NCBI RefSeq assembly: GCF_018860365.1
Contig: NZ_JAHKPO010000016.1
Location: 274-64,273, forward strand
Source: Arenibacter algicola
GTDB taxonomy: Bacteria; Bacteroidota; Bacteroidia; Flavobacteriales; Flavobacteriaceae
Reading direction: 5' to 3'
DNA: 64,000 nt
In this document: piece by piece, positions 26,273-36,337 of the stretch
Layout: each line of letters begins with the position of its first letter
How positions within the stretch are numbered: position 1 is the stretch's first letter
The notes under the pieces: model-generated
The model's database searches: none
Told to the model about the DNA's origin: nothing
What the model saw: only the letters and a program-made list of their open reading frames with translations
Program-made: the position numbers and the translations under genes

Positions 26273-26476
26273 CTATTGTGTAACGGAATCTTTTCTGCAG
26301 TCCTGCTCGGTAGGGAGTTTTCCGCAGTATCCACATGCTTCACCGTCCTTATTTAAAAACGGGCTCTGACTGGCGCATGTTCCCGCAAATTTACCATCCT
26401 TTTTAGACCATATTTTTATTGCAATACCAGCAAAAGCAAGTGCTAGTAGACCTATTGTTAAAAATAATAATTTCAT
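26273..26476 (-). CDS. Small membrane-anchored cysteine-containing protein
   Basis: This 67-residue protein has one N-terminal hydrophobic helix (2-22, LLFLTIGLLALAFAGIAI), a KIWSKKDGKF stretch, then a Cys-rich tail: Cys34 in GTCASQSPFLNKDG, Cys48 and Cys51 in EACGYCGK, and Cys60. The tail would face one side of the membrane and could bind a metal or form disulfides. I do not recognise a named function. It sits between the sigma/anti-sigma pair (26555-27968) and the second sigma gene (25670). A CAAAGATA box (TATCTTTG on the minus strand) lies at 26496-26503, so it may have its own promoter. Confidence 0.7.
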   Translation of the reverse strand: MKLLFLTIGLLALAFAGIAIKIWSKKDGKFAGTCASQSPFLNKDGEACGYCGKLPTEQDCRKDSVTQ

Positions 26477-26495
26477 ATCCCTGCATTATTTAATG

Positions 26496-26503
26496 CAAAG
26501 ATA
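26496..26503 (-). promoter_or_regulatory. Candidate -7 element TATCTTTG for the small membrane protein
   Basis: TAnnTTTG match on the minus strand, 19 bp before the ATG at 26476. Confidence 0.4.
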
Positions 26504-26554
26504 TGAAATTTATAACCTTCCCAAGAAGGATTAAGATTACTTTAAGTCCTTTAT

Positions 26555-27313
26555 TTAATAGGAAATATTGGCCACTATATTCTCTATGGTAGGCTTGGAA
26601 TTACCTCCTGTTGGCTCAATGGTGATATAACCAACGGCATTTTCACCATAGGGCAGGGCCATTAGTTTTTCACTATTGCTGGCCTCCTGTATTACTCCTA
26701 GGTTGAGCATTTGTCCGTTGACCTCTGCCCACATTTGGTAGCATTGGTTTTCCGGTAGGTTAGGTAATTTGCTTACATTGATATAGGAAAGCTTTTTTAC
26801 AGGATTAACATAGGCCACAGCCTTAAGTTCCTTCGCCTTGTTATTGCCTTTTACCGTAAGTCGCTTCGTTTTGGGATTGTTAAGTACAATAAATTGATTT
26901 CTAACATCCTCTAATTGTAGGCGCATATTCTCTTCCAGGTTCTGGATCTTATTGTTGACAATAACATTTTCCTCTTGTAAGTTTTGGTTTTGGTTCCAAA
27001 AGAAATAGGAGGCACCTGCAAAGAGCAGGGCAGCAAAACTGGCTGCAATGGCGTACCTATAGAATTTTGATCGTACGGAATTTTCCTTTTTGATCCTAGT
27101 TTGAATTCTTTCTTTGAGGCCTTCCGGAGTTTTTATGGCATGTAACTTGGCAAATATTTCAAGATTTTCCTGAAGCTCAATGTAGGTGTTCCTAACTTCG
27201 GGATACATGGCAATATATCTTTCCACTTGTAATGCTTCCTCTTGGGAAGTTGTGCCTAATAGATATTTCTCTAGTAGGTCTGTTTCTAAAAATATTCTGA
27301 TCTTTTCTTTCAT
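26555..27313 (-). CDS. RskA-like anti-sigma factor
   Basis: This 252-residue protein has an N-terminal anti-sigma helical domain (about 1-75; LLEKYLLGTTSQEEALQVERYI), one TM helix (about 86-106), a coiled segment, and a periplasmic RskA C-terminal domain (about 140-252; VAYVNPVKKLSYINVSKLP, CYQMWAEVNGQMLNLGVI, TIEPTGGNSKPT). It is expected to hold the sigma factor encoded immediately upstream (27399-27968) at the membrane. The sigma-binding part lacks the HxxxCxxC zinc motif, so a redox switch there is unlikely. Confidence 0.9.
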   Translation of the reverse strand: MKEKIRIFLETDLLEKYLLGTTSQEEALQVERYIAMYPEVRNTYIELQENLEIFAKLHAIKTPEGLKERIQTRIKKENSVRSKFYRYAIAASFAALLFAGASYFFWNQNQNLQEENVIVNNKIQNLEENMRLQLEDVRNQFIVLNNPKTKRLTVKGNNKAKELKAVAYVNPVKKLSYINVSKLPNLPENQCYQMWAEVNGQMLNLGVIQEASNSEKLMALPYGENAVGYITIEPTGGNSKPTIENIVANISY

Positions 27314-27398
27314 GGCTTTATTATTTCTAGCACAATTTGGTCGGCTATGCTGTAACGTCAGCTTAATAGTTAGGTCCTAGTCTTGTCAAGGTTGTGCT

Positions 27399-27968
27399 TT
27401 AATTCATAAATAAACTTAGTAAACAGGCAAATACCATTGTTGAACCATAAATCTTCTTTAGCTCCCTAAGTCCAATTTTTAATCTAGATTTAATGGTACC
27501 TAGTGGTATGTCCAATTCGTCACTTGCCTCCTGTTGGGTCATTCCTTGAAAAAATAAGGCGTCCAATACAATTTGATATTTTGAATCTATTTTATCCAAA
27601 TTATCCTGAACGTCCATCAAGTCAGGGATTATACCTTCAGTTCCTAGTTTATATACGTCCGAAACGTCCATTTGGATTTCCTTGTCGGATTTGTTGTTTA
27701 CACTTCTTAATTTGTCTATGGCCGTATTGCGTGTAATCCTAAAGAGCCATGTAAACAATTTGGCTTTTGTGGGGTCGTAAGAATCCGATTTCTTCCAGAT
27801 TTTGATAAAGCTTTCCTGTACAACATCCTGAGCCAATTCCTCATCGCGCACTACCTTATAGGCAACCCCATATAAGGTATCGCCGTAGTGTTCATAAAGA
27901 AGGGAAATGGCCTTGTCATTTCGCTCTTGAAGAAGCTCAACAATATGATTTTCCAGTAATATGCTCAT
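27399..27968 (-). CDS. ECF-type RNA polymerase sigma factor (B), SigK-like
   Basis: This 189-residue protein has region 2 at about 20-90 (YEHYGDTLYGVAYKVVRDEELAQDVVQESF, LFTWLFRITRNTAIDKLRS) and region 4 at about 125-180 (YQIVLDALFFQGMTQQEASDELDIPLGTIKSRLKIGLREL). It ends in a hydrophobic tail (MVFACLLSLFMN). It precedes the RskA-like gene on the same strand (85 bp), the usual SigK-RskA pairing. The stimulus is unknown. Confidence 0.92.
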   Translation of the reverse strand: MSILLENHIVELLQERNDKAISLLYEHYGDTLYGVAYKVVRDEELAQDVVQESFIKIWKKSDSYDPTKAKLFTWLFRITRNTAIDKLRSVNNKSDKEIQMDVSDVYKLGTEGIIPDLMDVQDNLDKIDSKYQIVLDALFFQGMTQQEASDELDIPLGTIKSRLKIGLRELKKIYGSTMVFACLLSLFMN

Positions 27969-28139
27969 ATAATTAGTGTGTTCTCAAAAAAAAGTTGCTA
28001 GGCAATCATCCAATACCTTAGTTTTCCTCGTATATACACAAACGCTAAATTATAAAATTGATTGTTATGCTTAGCGTTTTAATTGGATAAATGGACAGCT
28101 GGTAACTGTGCATTTAATTTTTGGTTAGTTTGGTTTGGT

Positions 28140-28174
28140 ATAGCCCCTGGCATTCTTTGTCAGGGGTTATTTTA
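28140..28174. other. Hairpin overlapping the murB stop
   Basis: ATAGCCCCTG (28140-28149) pairs with CAGGGGTTAT (28161-28170), one G-U. The T-run follows only on the plus side, where no gene ends, so its role as a terminator for murB is doubtful. Confidence 0.4.
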
Positions 28175-29183
28175 TGATATTGACTTCCGGACTAATCATA
28201 ATTCCGAACCTTTGCAATACACTTTCAATTATATTTTGGGCCAGTTCAATAATATCCGCTCCCGAGGCATCACCGTAATTCACCAACACCAAGGCTTGGT
28301 TTTTGTGTACTCCGGCATCTCCAAATCGCTTTCCTTTATATCCACATTGTTCAATTAGCCAACCTGCTGGAATCTTGAATTCATTTTCGGAAACCTTATA
28401 AAAAGGTGCAGAGGGGTTTAAATTGGAGAACTTGTCGAATTGCTGCCTATCTATGACCGGGTTTTTAAAGAAACTTCCACTATTGCCCAATTCCTTTGGG
28501 TCTGGCAACTTACTTTGTCTAATGGAAATTACCGCATTGGAGACATCCCTAATGTTGGGATCGGTAATACCGCTATTCTGTAATTCGGAAATAATGGCCC
28601 CGTAGTCTACATTGAGTTTGTGATTTCTTTTGGTCAATTTAAAACTTACCGAAGTAATTATGTATTTTCCAAGCCCTTCATTTTTAAAATAGGAATCGCG
28701 ATAGCCAAACTGACACTCGTCCTTGGTAAAGGTTTTAAGTTCCCTGGTGGTGATTTCCATGGCTTCGCAACTTACAAAGGTGTCCTTAAGTTCAACACCA
28801 TAGGCCCCTATGTTCTGAATTGGCGCGGTACCGGTATTTCCTGGAATGAGGGATAAATTCTCCAATCCACCATAATCGTGGTCCAAGGTCCACAATACCA
28901 TATTGTGCCAATTCTCACCGGCATTGACCTTTATTATAGCCTCATCATTATTTTCGGATACTACCTCAATTCCCTTTAGGTTAATGTGCAGTACCAGGTT
29001 TTCCAAATCTTTTGTGATGAGCATATTGCTACCGCCCCCAAGAACAAATAAATTGGGATATCCCTTCAGTTCTAGTGCTTGTTTTAGTTCGGCGATCGAA
29101 TTTATTTCGCAAAAGAATTGGGCCTTGGCGTCAATTCCAAAAGTATTGTACTTTTTAAGGGATATGTCTTTTTGTATATCCAT
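28167..29183 (-). CDS. murB: UDP-N-acetylenolpyruvoylglucosamine reductase
   Basis: This 338-residue FAD enzyme has NTFGIDAKAQ near 13-22, the FAD-binding VLGGGSNML near 47-55, GAYGVELKD, YRDSYFK, and GNSGSFFKNP with the catalytic serine, and ends with an EVNIIK tail; layout matches type I MurB (E. coli 342 residues). It reduces enolpyruvyl-UDP-GlcNAc to UDP-MurNAc in the cytoplasm. Its ATG overlaps the stop of the aminotransferase gene by one base (TAATG), so the two are translated together. Confidence 0.95.
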   Translation of the reverse strand: MDIQKDISLKKYNTFGIDAKAQFFCEINSIAELKQALELKGYPNLFVLGGGSNMLITKDLENLVLHINLKGIEVVSENNDEAIIKVNAGENWHNMVLWTLDHDYGGLENLSLIPGNTGTAPIQNIGAYGVELKDTFVSCEAMEITTRELKTFTKDECQFGYRDSYFKNEGLGKYIITSVSFKLTKRNHKLNVDYGAIISELQNSGITDPNIRDVSNAVISIRQSKLPDPKELGNSGSFFKNPVIDRQQFDKFSNLNPSAPFYKVSENEFKIPAGWLIEQCGYKGKRFGDAGVHKNQALVLVNYGDASGADIIELAQNIIESVLQRFGIMISPEVNIIK

Positions 29184-30373
29184 TAATGTGCATATACCTT
29201 TAAGGCTTCCTTTAAAATGTGAACCGCTCTTTTTAGGTCTTCCTTTTCCAGTACATAGGCAATTCTGATCTGGTTTGTTCCCAAACCTTCAGTAGCATAG
29301 AACCCTGCTGCGGGTGCTACCATTACGGTTTCCCCGTTCAAATTGAAATCCTCCAGTAACCATTGGGCAAAAGTGTCGGCATTGTCAATAGGCAGTTGGG
29401 CAATACAGTAGAATGCTCCCTGTGGTTGGGCCACTACCACACCTTCAAGTTTGTTTAATTCGGTTATAAGTATGTTTCTACGCTCCTCGTACTCCTTTTT
29501 TACATCATCAAAATAAGACTGTGGAGTTTCCAAGGCAGCTTCACTTGCAATCTGAGCATAGGTAGGAGGGGAAAGACGGGCCTGGGCAAATTTAAGGGCG
29601 GTCCGGATCACTTCCTTATTTTTGGAGACCAAATATCCAATTCGTGCCCCGCACATACTATACCTTTTGGAAACCGAGTCTATTATAATGGCATGATCTT
29701 CCAGGCCTATTTCCTGAAGAATGGAATAATGCTCCCTGCCATCATAGATAAATTCGCGGTATACCTCATCGGCCACCAGGAACAAGTTGTGTTTTTTTAC
29801 TATAGAGGCAAGTTTTTTTATTTCTTCCCTTGTATATAAATAGCCTGTTGGGTTCCCTGGATTGCAAATAAGGATGGCCTTTGTCTTGGGTGTAATTAGT
29901 TTTTCAAATTCATCAATGGGCGGCAGTGCAAAATTATTTTCAATGTTGGAAACAACCGGTACTACCTTTATTCCACTGGCGTTGGCAAATCCGTTGTAAT
30001 TGGCATAAAAGGGCTCGGGGATAATAATTTCGTCGTCATTATCCGCTATACTTCCCAATGCAAAGGACAATGCTTCAGAACCACCTGTAGTCACTATAAT
30101 ATTGTCCGCACCAACATGAATGTCATTCTTGGCGTAATATCCGGCAATCTTTTCCCTATAGGATTCGGAGCCTTCTGTTCTACTGTAGGCCAAGACCTCC
30201 AAAGTATTGTTTTTAACGGCATCCAAGGCAACTTTAGGCGTTTTTATGTCGGGCTGACCAATATTTAGGTGGATAATCTTGATTCCTCTTTTTATGGCAG
30301 CTTCAGCAAAAGGTACTAGTTTTCTTATTGGAGATTCCGGCATTGTTTCGCCTCTCCGTGAAATTGATGGCAT
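29183..30373 (-). CDS. Class I/II pyridoxal-phosphate aminotransferase
   Basis: This 396-residue protein starts at the ATG at 30373 (MPSISRRGETM). The frame stays open 34 codons further up, but that stretch lacks family similarity. PLP contacts are visible: NPGNPTGYLY, VADEVYREFIYDG, and PLP lysine in SVSKRYSMCGARIGY. It belongs to the aspartate/aromatic aminotransferase branch; the amino-acid substrate is uncertain. It forms a TAATG-overlap pair with murB. Confidence 0.92.
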   Translation of the reverse strand: MPSISRRGETMPESPIRKLVPFAEAAIKRGIKIIHLNIGQPDIKTPKVALDAVKNNTLEVLAYSRTEGSESYREKIAGYYAKNDIHVGADNIIVTTGGSEALSFALGSIADNDDEIIIPEPFYANYNGFANASGIKVVPVVSNIENNFALPPIDEFEKLITPKTKAILICNPGNPTGYLYTREEIKKLASIVKKHNLFLVADEVYREFIYDGREHYSILQEIGLEDHAIIIDSVSKRYSMCGARIGYLVSKNKEVIRTALKFAQARLSPPTYAQIASEAALETPQSYFDDVKKEYEERRNILITELNKLEGVVVAQPQGAFYCIAQLPIDNADTFAQWLLEDFNLNGETVMVAPAAGFYATEGLGTNQIRIAYVLEKEDLKRAVHILKEALKVYAH

Positions 30374-30525
30374 ATGGATTTTAATTTTAAGCAAAAATGA
30401 GAAATCAATACGGACAAAACAATAAAACAACCTTATTTGATTCCATATTAATATGTTAAATGATTCTATTGTCAAGGGATTTGTGTGTAAATTAGAGGGT
30501 TAGGTTACTTAAAAATGGGAATAGG

Positions 30526-31860
30526 ATGGCTTTCTTAAGACATATGGTTTTCCTTATTTGGTGCTGGCCCGTTTTGTTGTTATCGCAAAATTTCAAATTG
30601 CCTGTTGGAGAAAAGTTTCAAAAGGTGAAGTTTGAATTGGTAAACAATCTCATTGTAATTCCAATAGAGGTAAACGGGGCGGAACTTTCATTTATTTTGG
30701 ATTCTGGGGTAAATAAGCCTATTCTTTTTAATTTATCGGATAAGGATTCCATTCAGATAAACAATGTATCGGAAATTGTTATTAAAGGCCTTGGTGAAGG
30801 AGAGCCAATTGAGGCCTTGAGTTCCGATTCCAATATTTTTAAAATTGGAAAAGTTGTCAATAATGATCAATTGCTTTATGTGGTCATGGACAAGGAGCTG
30901 AACCTTTCCCCCAGGCTTGGTCTGCCGGTTCATGGAATCATTGGTTATGACCTCTTTAGGGATTTTGTTGTGGAGGTAAATTATTCATCAAAATATTTAA
31001 AGCTTCATGACCCTGACCTGTACAGGCACAAAAAAAGCTCCAAGATCCGTACAATTCCTTTGCGCATTGTTCAGAACAAAGCTTATGTTCAAGGTCATGT
31101 GTTTATGGAAAATAAAAGCAGTATTCCTGTGGAACTTTTAATAGATTCGGGTAGTTCCGATGCGGTATGGCTTTTTGAAGACCTGGATAAGGGATTGGGG
31201 GTTCCTGAGAAGAATTATGTGGATTTTCTGGGTCAAGGGCTAAGTGGGGGCATTTATGGGAAAAGGACCAAAATAGATGGAATCAGCTTGGGTGGCTTTC
31301 AATTAAGGGATGCCAAAACTGCATTTCCTGATCTGCAATATTTTAATTCCATCACCTCTTTGGGGAATAGAAACGGCAGTTTGGGCGGAGAGGTCCTAAA
31401 AAGATTTACCCTGGTGTTCAACTATGGTGCTCGTACCTTGAGTTTGCGCAAAAATGCTCTTTTTAATCACCCTTTTGATTTTAATTTGAGCGGGATAGAT
31501 ATCCAGCATAACGGGATGCGTTATATTTCCGAAAGTATAGCCGATGCAAGTGGGTTGGTGTTGGTGGATAGTGGCAAATCGTTCGGGGATGTGCAAATTC
31601 TCTTCGAGAATATGACCAGGCTAAGTATGGTCCCGGAAATTATAGTGTCCGGTATACGTGCAGGAAGTCCTGGACATAAGGCCGGTTTACGGGAAGGCGA
31701 TGTTATTCTGGCAGTAAATGGGAAAAAGGTGCACCACTACAAACTTCAACAAATCCTGCATATGCTCAATGAAAAGGAAGGAAAGAGGGTAAAGGTTCTA
31801 ATAGAACGATATCAAAAGGATATGCTTATAACCTATGTGCTTAAAGACATGTTCAAATAA
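30526..31860 (+). CDS. Secreted retropepsin-like aspartyl protease with C-terminal PDZ domain
   Basis: This 444-residue protein has a signal peptide (about 1-20), then two aspartyl-protease lobes, each with a DSG triad: Asp59 in SFILDSGVNKP and Asp207 in LLIDSGSSDAVW. A PDZ domain at about 370-442 carries the binding-loop region GIRAGSPGHKAGLREGDVI. This layout is a known periplasmic family of Bacteroidota; the substrate is unknown. It stands alone, followed by a bidirectional terminator. Confidence 0.92.
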   Translation: MAFLRHMVFLIWCWPVLLLSQNFKLPVGEKFQKVKFELVNNLIVIPIEVNGAELSFILDSGVNKPILFNLSDKDSIQINNVSEIVIKGLGEGEPIEALSSDSNIFKIGKVVNNDQLLYVVMDKELNLSPRLGLPVHGIIGYDLFRDFVVEVNYSSKYLKLHDPDLYRHKKSSKIRTIPLRIVQNKAYVQGHVFMENKSSIPVELLIDSGSSDAVWLFEDLDKGLGVPEKNYVDFLGQGLSGGIYGKRTKIDGISLGGFQLRDAKTAFPDLQYFNSITSLGNRNGSLGGEVLKRFTLVFNYGARTLSLRKNALFNHPFDFNLSGIDIQHNGMRYISESIADASGLVLVDSGKSFGDVQILFENMTRLSMVPEIIVSGIRAGSPGHKAGLREGDVILAVNGKKVHHYKLQQILHMLNEKEGKRVKVLIERYQKDMLITYVLKDMFK

Positions 31861-31970
31861 CTGACATTGATCCCCAAGGTTGATGGTGGCCACTTTAAGG
31901 AACCTATCCTTGGGCCGGGGTCTTAGCTTATAATGTAACTGTGCCTTTTTATACGGGTCTCATGAATAAA

Positions 31971-32014
31971 AAAAGCTTGTTAAATACCTAATTCGGTACT
32001 TAACAAGCTTTTGT
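31971..32014. terminator. Bidirectional intrinsic terminator
   Basis: Stem AAAAGCTTGTTAA (31971-31983) with TTAACAAGCTTTT (32000-32012), T-run on both readings, between the convergent aspartyl protease and DUF1573 genes. Confidence 0.85.
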
Positions 32015-32029
32015 AATTATGAATGGAAT

Positions 32030-32416
32030 TTATTTGCCTTCTGCCGGCAATACCTTTCCTTTAATTTTTAACACCTTCGTTGGGGTGTCAGCATTGGAAA
32101 TTACAGTAATCGCCTTTGCAATAGGTCCAACTCTGTTAGTGTCATATTTTACTTGTATCTGGCCGGTTTTACCTGGTAAAACTGGACCTTCCGGTTTTTT
32201 TGGAATGGTACATCCACAGCTAGAGCTAACTTTGCTTATAACAAGTGGAGCATCCCCTGTATTTGTAAACTCAAATATCCTTACACCATCACTCCCTTTA
32301 GCGATTTCACCATAATCAACGGTTTCTGTTTTGAATTTAATTTTCGCTACATTTTCTTGAGCGGTTAGGCCAAAACCTAAGAGACCAACAAATAGAATTA
32401 GTACTATTTTTTTCAT
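32030..32416 (-). CDS. DUF1573 domain secreted protein
   Basis: This 128-residue protein has a signal peptide (1-19, ending GLTAQ) and one DUF1573 immunoglobulin-like domain: DYGEIAKGSDGVRIFEFTNTGDAPLVI, SSSCGCTIP and GQIQVKYDTN. The two cysteines in SCGCT are the family's conserved pair. It is periplasmic; the function is unknown. A canonical promoter lies upstream, back to back with that of valS. Confidence 0.93.
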   Translation of the reverse strand: MKKIVLILFVGLLGFGLTAQENVAKIKFKTETVDYGEIAKGSDGVRIFEFTNTGDAPLVISKVSSSCGCTIPKKPEGPVLPGKTGQIQVKYDTNRVGPIAKAITVISNADTPTKVLKIKGKVLPAEGK

Positions 32417-32439
32417 TATTTTTAGTTTTTGGTGAATTT

Positions 32440-32470
32440 CAAAAGTAAATGTTTTTAATGAACCTCCAAA
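32440..32470 (-). promoter_or_regulatory. Canonical Bacteroidota promoter of the DUF1573 gene
   Basis: On the minus strand TTTG (32470-32467), 19 bp, then TACTTTTG (32447-32440), 23 bp before the ATG. Spacing and both boxes match the consensus TTTG-N19-TAnnTTTG. Confidence 0.75.
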
Positions 32471-32475
32471 ATTCT

Positions 32476-32505
32476 TTTGTTATGTAATAACGTTACTTAT
32501 TTTTG
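32476..32505 (+). promoter_or_regulatory. Probable valS promoter with long leader
   Basis: TTTG (32476-32479), 18 bp, TATTTTTG (32498-32505). The ATG at 32615 is 109 bp further on, leaving an untranslated leader of about 100 nt. The element abuts the divergent DUF1573 promoter. Confidence 0.6.
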
Positions 32506-32614
32506 TTTCGTATTTCAAAATGGACAAAAACCTTAGAATTACTTCAAGTTTAACCTTAATATTGCACTCATTTAGTAATCGCCCGTATAGGGTTATCAAA
32601 AACTGTTCCAAATA

Positions 32615-35245
32615 ATGGAAATTCCTTCAAAATATGAACCTCACAGGGTAGAGGGCCAATGGTACGACTATTGGACCAAACATAATTATTTTCATTCCAC
32701 ACCAGATGATAGGGAGCCTTATACCATAGTAATACCACCACCCAATGTTACTGGTGTATTGCATATGGGGCATATGTTGAACAATACCCTGCAGGATGTT
32801 TTGATCCGTAGGGCTCGTTTAATGGGGAAAAATGCCTGCTGGGTACCAGGAACCGACCACGCTTCAATAGCTACGGAGGCCAAAGTGGTTGCCAAACTAA
32901 AGGAGCAGGGTATAGATAAAAAGGATATCACCCGTGAAGAATTTTTGAAGCATGCTTGGGATTGGACCCATGAATATGGTGGGGTTATCTTGGAACAGTT
33001 AAAGAAATTGGGCTGTTCCTGCGATTGGGAGCGCACTAAGTTTACCATGGATGACAATATGTCCGCCTCTGTTATCAAGGTCTTTGTTGATCTGTTCAAT
33101 AAAGGATTGATATATAGGGGTTACCGTATGGTGAATTGGGATCCCGAGGCAAAGACTACCTTGTCCGATGAAGAAGTAATTTATGAGGAAAGACAAGGTC
33201 TTCTATATTATTTAGCCTACAAAATAGAAGGTTCTGACGAAACCGTAACTATTGCTACCACCAGACCTGAGACTATTCTAGGGGATACTGCAATCTGTAT
33301 TAATCCCAATGATGAACGTTATGCCCATTTGAGGGGTAAAAATGCAATTGTACCAATATGCAATAGGGTAATCCCTATAATTGAGGACGAATATGTAGAT
33401 GTTGAATTTGGAACGGGTTGTCTAAAAGTGACCCCGGCACACGACATTAATGACAAGGCTCTGGGGGAGAAACACAATCTGGAGACCATTGATATCTTTA
33501 ATGAGGATGCCAGTTTAAATAGTTTTGGACTGCATTATGAAGGTAAGGACCGTTTTGAGGTCAGGAAGGCCATTTCCAAGGAATTGGAGGAAAAAGGCTT
33601 TTTGGTAAAGACGGAGCAGCATATTAATAAAATTGGTACTTCGGAAAGAACAAAAGCGGTTATTGAGCCAAGATTGTCCGATCAGTGGTTCTTAAGTATG
33701 GAAGAACTGGCCAAACCGGCTATAAAGGCGGTTTTGGAGGATGACGATATTAAGTTGTTCCCTAAAAAATTCGAAAATACCTATCGCCATTGGATGGAAA
33801 ATATCCGCGATTGGAATATTTCCCGACAATTGTGGTGGGGACAACAAATTCCAGCCTATTATTTTGGAGATGGGCAGGACGATTTTGTAGTGGCCGAAAG
33901 CAAGGAAGAGGCTTTGGATCTGGCCAGGAAAAAATCTGGGAATTCCAATTTAACATTGAAGGACCTAAAGCAAGATGCAGATGCCTTGGATACATGGTTT
34001 TCTTCCTGGTTATGGCCTATAAGTGTTTTTAACGGGATTTTGGAGCCCGATAATAAGGAAATAGAGTACTATTATCCTACCAATGATTTGGTGACCGGGC
34101 CGGATATCTTATTCTTTTGGGTCGCCAGAATGATTGTTTCAGGATATGAATACCGCAATGAAAGACCTTTTGAGAACGTATATCTTACCGGATTGGTGCG
34201 CGATAAGCAAAGACGAAAAATGTCCAAGTCGCTCGGAAATTCACCGGATGCGCTGAAATTGATTGAAGATTACGGGGCCGACGGTGTTCGTGTAGGGCTT
34301 TTATTGAGTTCTGCAGCAGGTAATGATTTAATGTTCGATGAGGCTTTGTGCCAACAAGGGAAAAACTTTGCCAATAAAATCTGGAACGGATTCCGTTTGA
34401 TTAAAGGATGGGAGGTTGCCGACCTGCCACAGCCAGAGGCTTCCAAGTTGGGAATTGAGTGGTATACCGCAAAATTCAACAAAACCCTTGAAGAGATAGA
34501 GGATCATTTCAGTAAGTATCGTATCTCGGATGCTTTGATGGCCATTTATAAATTGGTTTGGGACGATTATAGTTCCTGGTTGTTGGAAATCATTAAACCC
34601 GCCTACCAGCAGCCTATAGATCGGATTACATTTGATGTCGTAATCCATATTTTTGAGGAAAACTTAAAATTATTGCATCCGTTTATGCCCTTTCTTACGG
34701 AGGAAGTCTGGCAGCACATTGCCGAACGTACCCCGGAACAGGCATTGGTAATTGCTAAATGGCCAAGCCCACAGGCTATAAACGAGGACCTAATAGAAGG
34801 TTTTAATTTTGCTGCGGATATTATTGCTGGAATACGTACCATTAGAAAAGAAAAAAATATTCCTATGAAAGATGCGCTACAATTGGCGGTTTTAAATGAT
34901 GGGGATATTTCCAAGGATTGGGATGTGGTTATTGCCAAGCTCACCAATTTATCGGCCATTGATTATGTTGATAGCGCAGTGGATGGGGCTTTGACGTTTA
35001 GGGTAAAGTCCAACGAATATTTTGTACCAATGATCGGCGCTATTGACATTGAGGCGGAAATTAAAAAATTGGAGGAAGAATTGGAATATACCAAGGGCTT
35101 TTTGGTTTCGGTAAGAAAGAAGCTTTCCAACGAACGTTTTGTGAGCAATGCGCCTGCGCAAGTAATTGCCTTGGAAAGGCAAAAGGAAGCAGATGCGCTT
35201 GCCAAGATAGATACATTGGAGAAAAGCTTGGCTAGTTTGGGGTAA
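32615..35245 (+). CDS. valS: Valyl-tRNA synthetase
   Basis: This 876-residue class I synthetase has the HIGH-type motif HMGH at 50-53 ([14 protein letters not shown]), an editing domain ([12 protein letters not shown]), KMSKS at 535-539 ([11 protein letters not shown]), the anticodon-binding domain, and a C-terminal coiled coil (about 815-876; [18 protein letters not shown]). It charges tRNA-Val in the cytoplasm and is complete in length. No T-box-like leader can be claimed despite the long upstream region. Confidence 0.98.
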   Translation: MEIPSKYEPHRVEGQWYDYWTKHNYFHSTPDDREPYTIVIPPPNVTGVLHMGHMLNNTLQDVLIRRARLMGKNACWVPGTDHASIATEAKVVAKLKEQGIDKKDITREEFLKHAWDWTHEYGGVILEQLKKLGCSCDWERTKFTMDDNMSASVIKVFVDLFNKGLIYRGYRMVNWDPEAKTTLSDEEVIYEERQGLLYYLAYKIEGSDETVTIATTRPETILGDTAICINPNDERYAHLRGKNAIVPICNRVIPIIEDEYVDVEFGTGCLKVTPAHDINDKALGEKHNLETIDIFNEDASLNSFGLHYEGKDRFEVRKAISKELEEKGFLVKTEQHINKIGTSERTKAVIEPRLSDQWFLSMEELAKPAIKAVLEDDDIKLFPKKFENTYRHWMENIRDWNISRQLWWGQQIPAYYFGDGQDDFVVAESKEEALDLARKKSGNSNLTLKDLKQDADALDTWFSSWLWPISVFNGILEPDNKEIEYYYPTNDLVTGPDILFFWVARMIVSGYEYRNERPFENVYLTGLVRDKQRRKMSKSLGNSPDALKLIEDYGADGVRVGLLLSSAAGNDLMFDEALCQQGKNFANKIWNGFRLIKGWEVADLPQPEASKLGIEWYTAKFNKTLEEIEDHFSKYRISDALMAIYKLVWDDYSSWLLEIIKPAYQQPIDRITFDVVIHIFEENLKLLHPFMPFLTEEVWQHIAERTPEQALVIAKWPSPQAINEDLIEGFNFAADIIAGIRTIRKEKNIPMKDALQLAVLNDGDISKDWDVVIAKLTNLSAIDYVDSAVDGALTFRVKSNEYFVPMIGAIDIEAEIKKLEEELEYTKGFLVSVRKKLSNERFVSNAPAQVIALERQKEADALAKIDTLEKSLASLG

Positions 35246-35320
35246 CTGTTTGCAATCCCTGTAATTAAGATGCACCCAGTTTAAGGAAAATACGCATGAT
35301 TTAATGAAAGCATCTTGATT

Positions 35321-36337
35321 ATGGTGAAAAAGATAATAAAAACGGGGATTCTTTCTTTTGGAATGTCGGGCACATTATTTCATGCCCCTTTTTTAAATGA
35401 GCATCCTGGATTCCAGTTAACGTCAGTTGTTGAGAGAAGTAAAAAATTAGCTCACAAGAGTTATCCCAATATCAAAAGTTACGATACCATTGACCAGCTT
35501 ATAGCGGATAAGGACATAGATCTGGTGGTGGTAAATACGCCTAATCTTACGCATTTCGAATTTGCCCTTAAGGCGCTCAAAGCAAAAAAGCATGTTTTGG
35601 TAGAAAAACCATTTTGCGTTACCAGCTCTGAGGCAAAGGAACTTTTTGCAGTGGCAAAAAAGGTTGATCGTAGTATTCTGCCATATCAGAATAGAAGGTA
35701 TGACAGTGATTTTCTTTCCGTTAAAAGTGTATTGGAGTCCGGTAAGCTTGGATCCTTGGTAGAGGCCCATATGCGGTACGATCGGTACCGACATCATATA
35801 GGTCCTAAGATTGCCAAGGAAACCCCAGTGCCTGGTAGCGGCCTCTTGTATGATCTTGGGCCCCATTTATTGGACGCGGCCATAGCGCTTTTTGGATATC
35901 CATTGGAATGGAGTAAGCATACGGGTCAATTTAGACCAAAAACCCAAGTGGACGACTACGCGCATATACATTTGTTGTATCCCATGGGGGTGCAGGTGTT
36001 TATAACTATGAGTATGTTGGTGGTGCAACCCCAAGCTTCATTTGTTCTTAATGGTACCAAGGGTACCTTTGTGAAACAGCGAACGGATATTCAGGAGCAG
36101 CAATTGTTGGCCGGAATGAGTCCTGGAAATCCTTTGTTTGGAATCGAGGAATCCGATAAATTTGGTGTGCTCACTACGATTGCAGAGGATGGTGAAAGGC
36201 ATACGGAAGAAATAGAATCGGTAAAATCCTCCTATCTTAATTTATTTGAAGATGTTTATAAGTCCCTTGCGGATGGAATATCATATCCTATTTCCGAAAA
36301 AGATATCATAAGGCAAATTGAGATTTTAGAAGGGTAG
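35321..36337 (+). CDS. Gfo/Idh/MocA family oxidoreductase (no export signal)
   Basis: This 338-residue protein starts at the ATG at 35321. It has an N-terminal Rossmann fold (KTGILSFGMSGTLFHAPFL), the EKP motif in VLVEKPFCV near 103-110, and LYDLGPHLLDAA, which carries the family's active-site histidine. Unlike the two Gfo/Idh/MocA proteins at 39775 and 41137 it lacks a twin-arginine signal, so it is cytoplasmic. It resembles dehydrogenases of sugars or inositols; the substrate is unknown. It stands alone between valS and the phosphatidyltransferase gene. Confidence 0.9.
   Translation: MVKKIIKTGILSFGMSGTLFHAPFLNEHPGFQLTSVVERSKKLAHKSYPNIKSYDTIDQLIADKDIDLVVVNTPNLTHFEFALKALKAKKHVLVEKPFCVTSSEAKELFAVAKKVDRSILPYQNRRYDSDFLSVKSVLESGKLGSLVEAHMRYDRYRHHIGPKIAKETPVPGSGLLYDLGPHLLDAAIALFGYPLEWSKHTGQFRPKTQVDDYAHIHLLYPMGVQVFITMSMLVVQPQASFVLNGTKGTFVKQRTDIQEQQLLAGMSPGNPLFGIEESDKFGVLTTIAEDGERHTEEIESVKSSYLNLFEDVYKSLADGISYPISEKDIIRQIEILEG

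Noticed and set aside
28140..28174. Terminator for murB
   Set aside because: The stem overlaps the murB stop but is not followed by a T-run in the direction of murB transcription.
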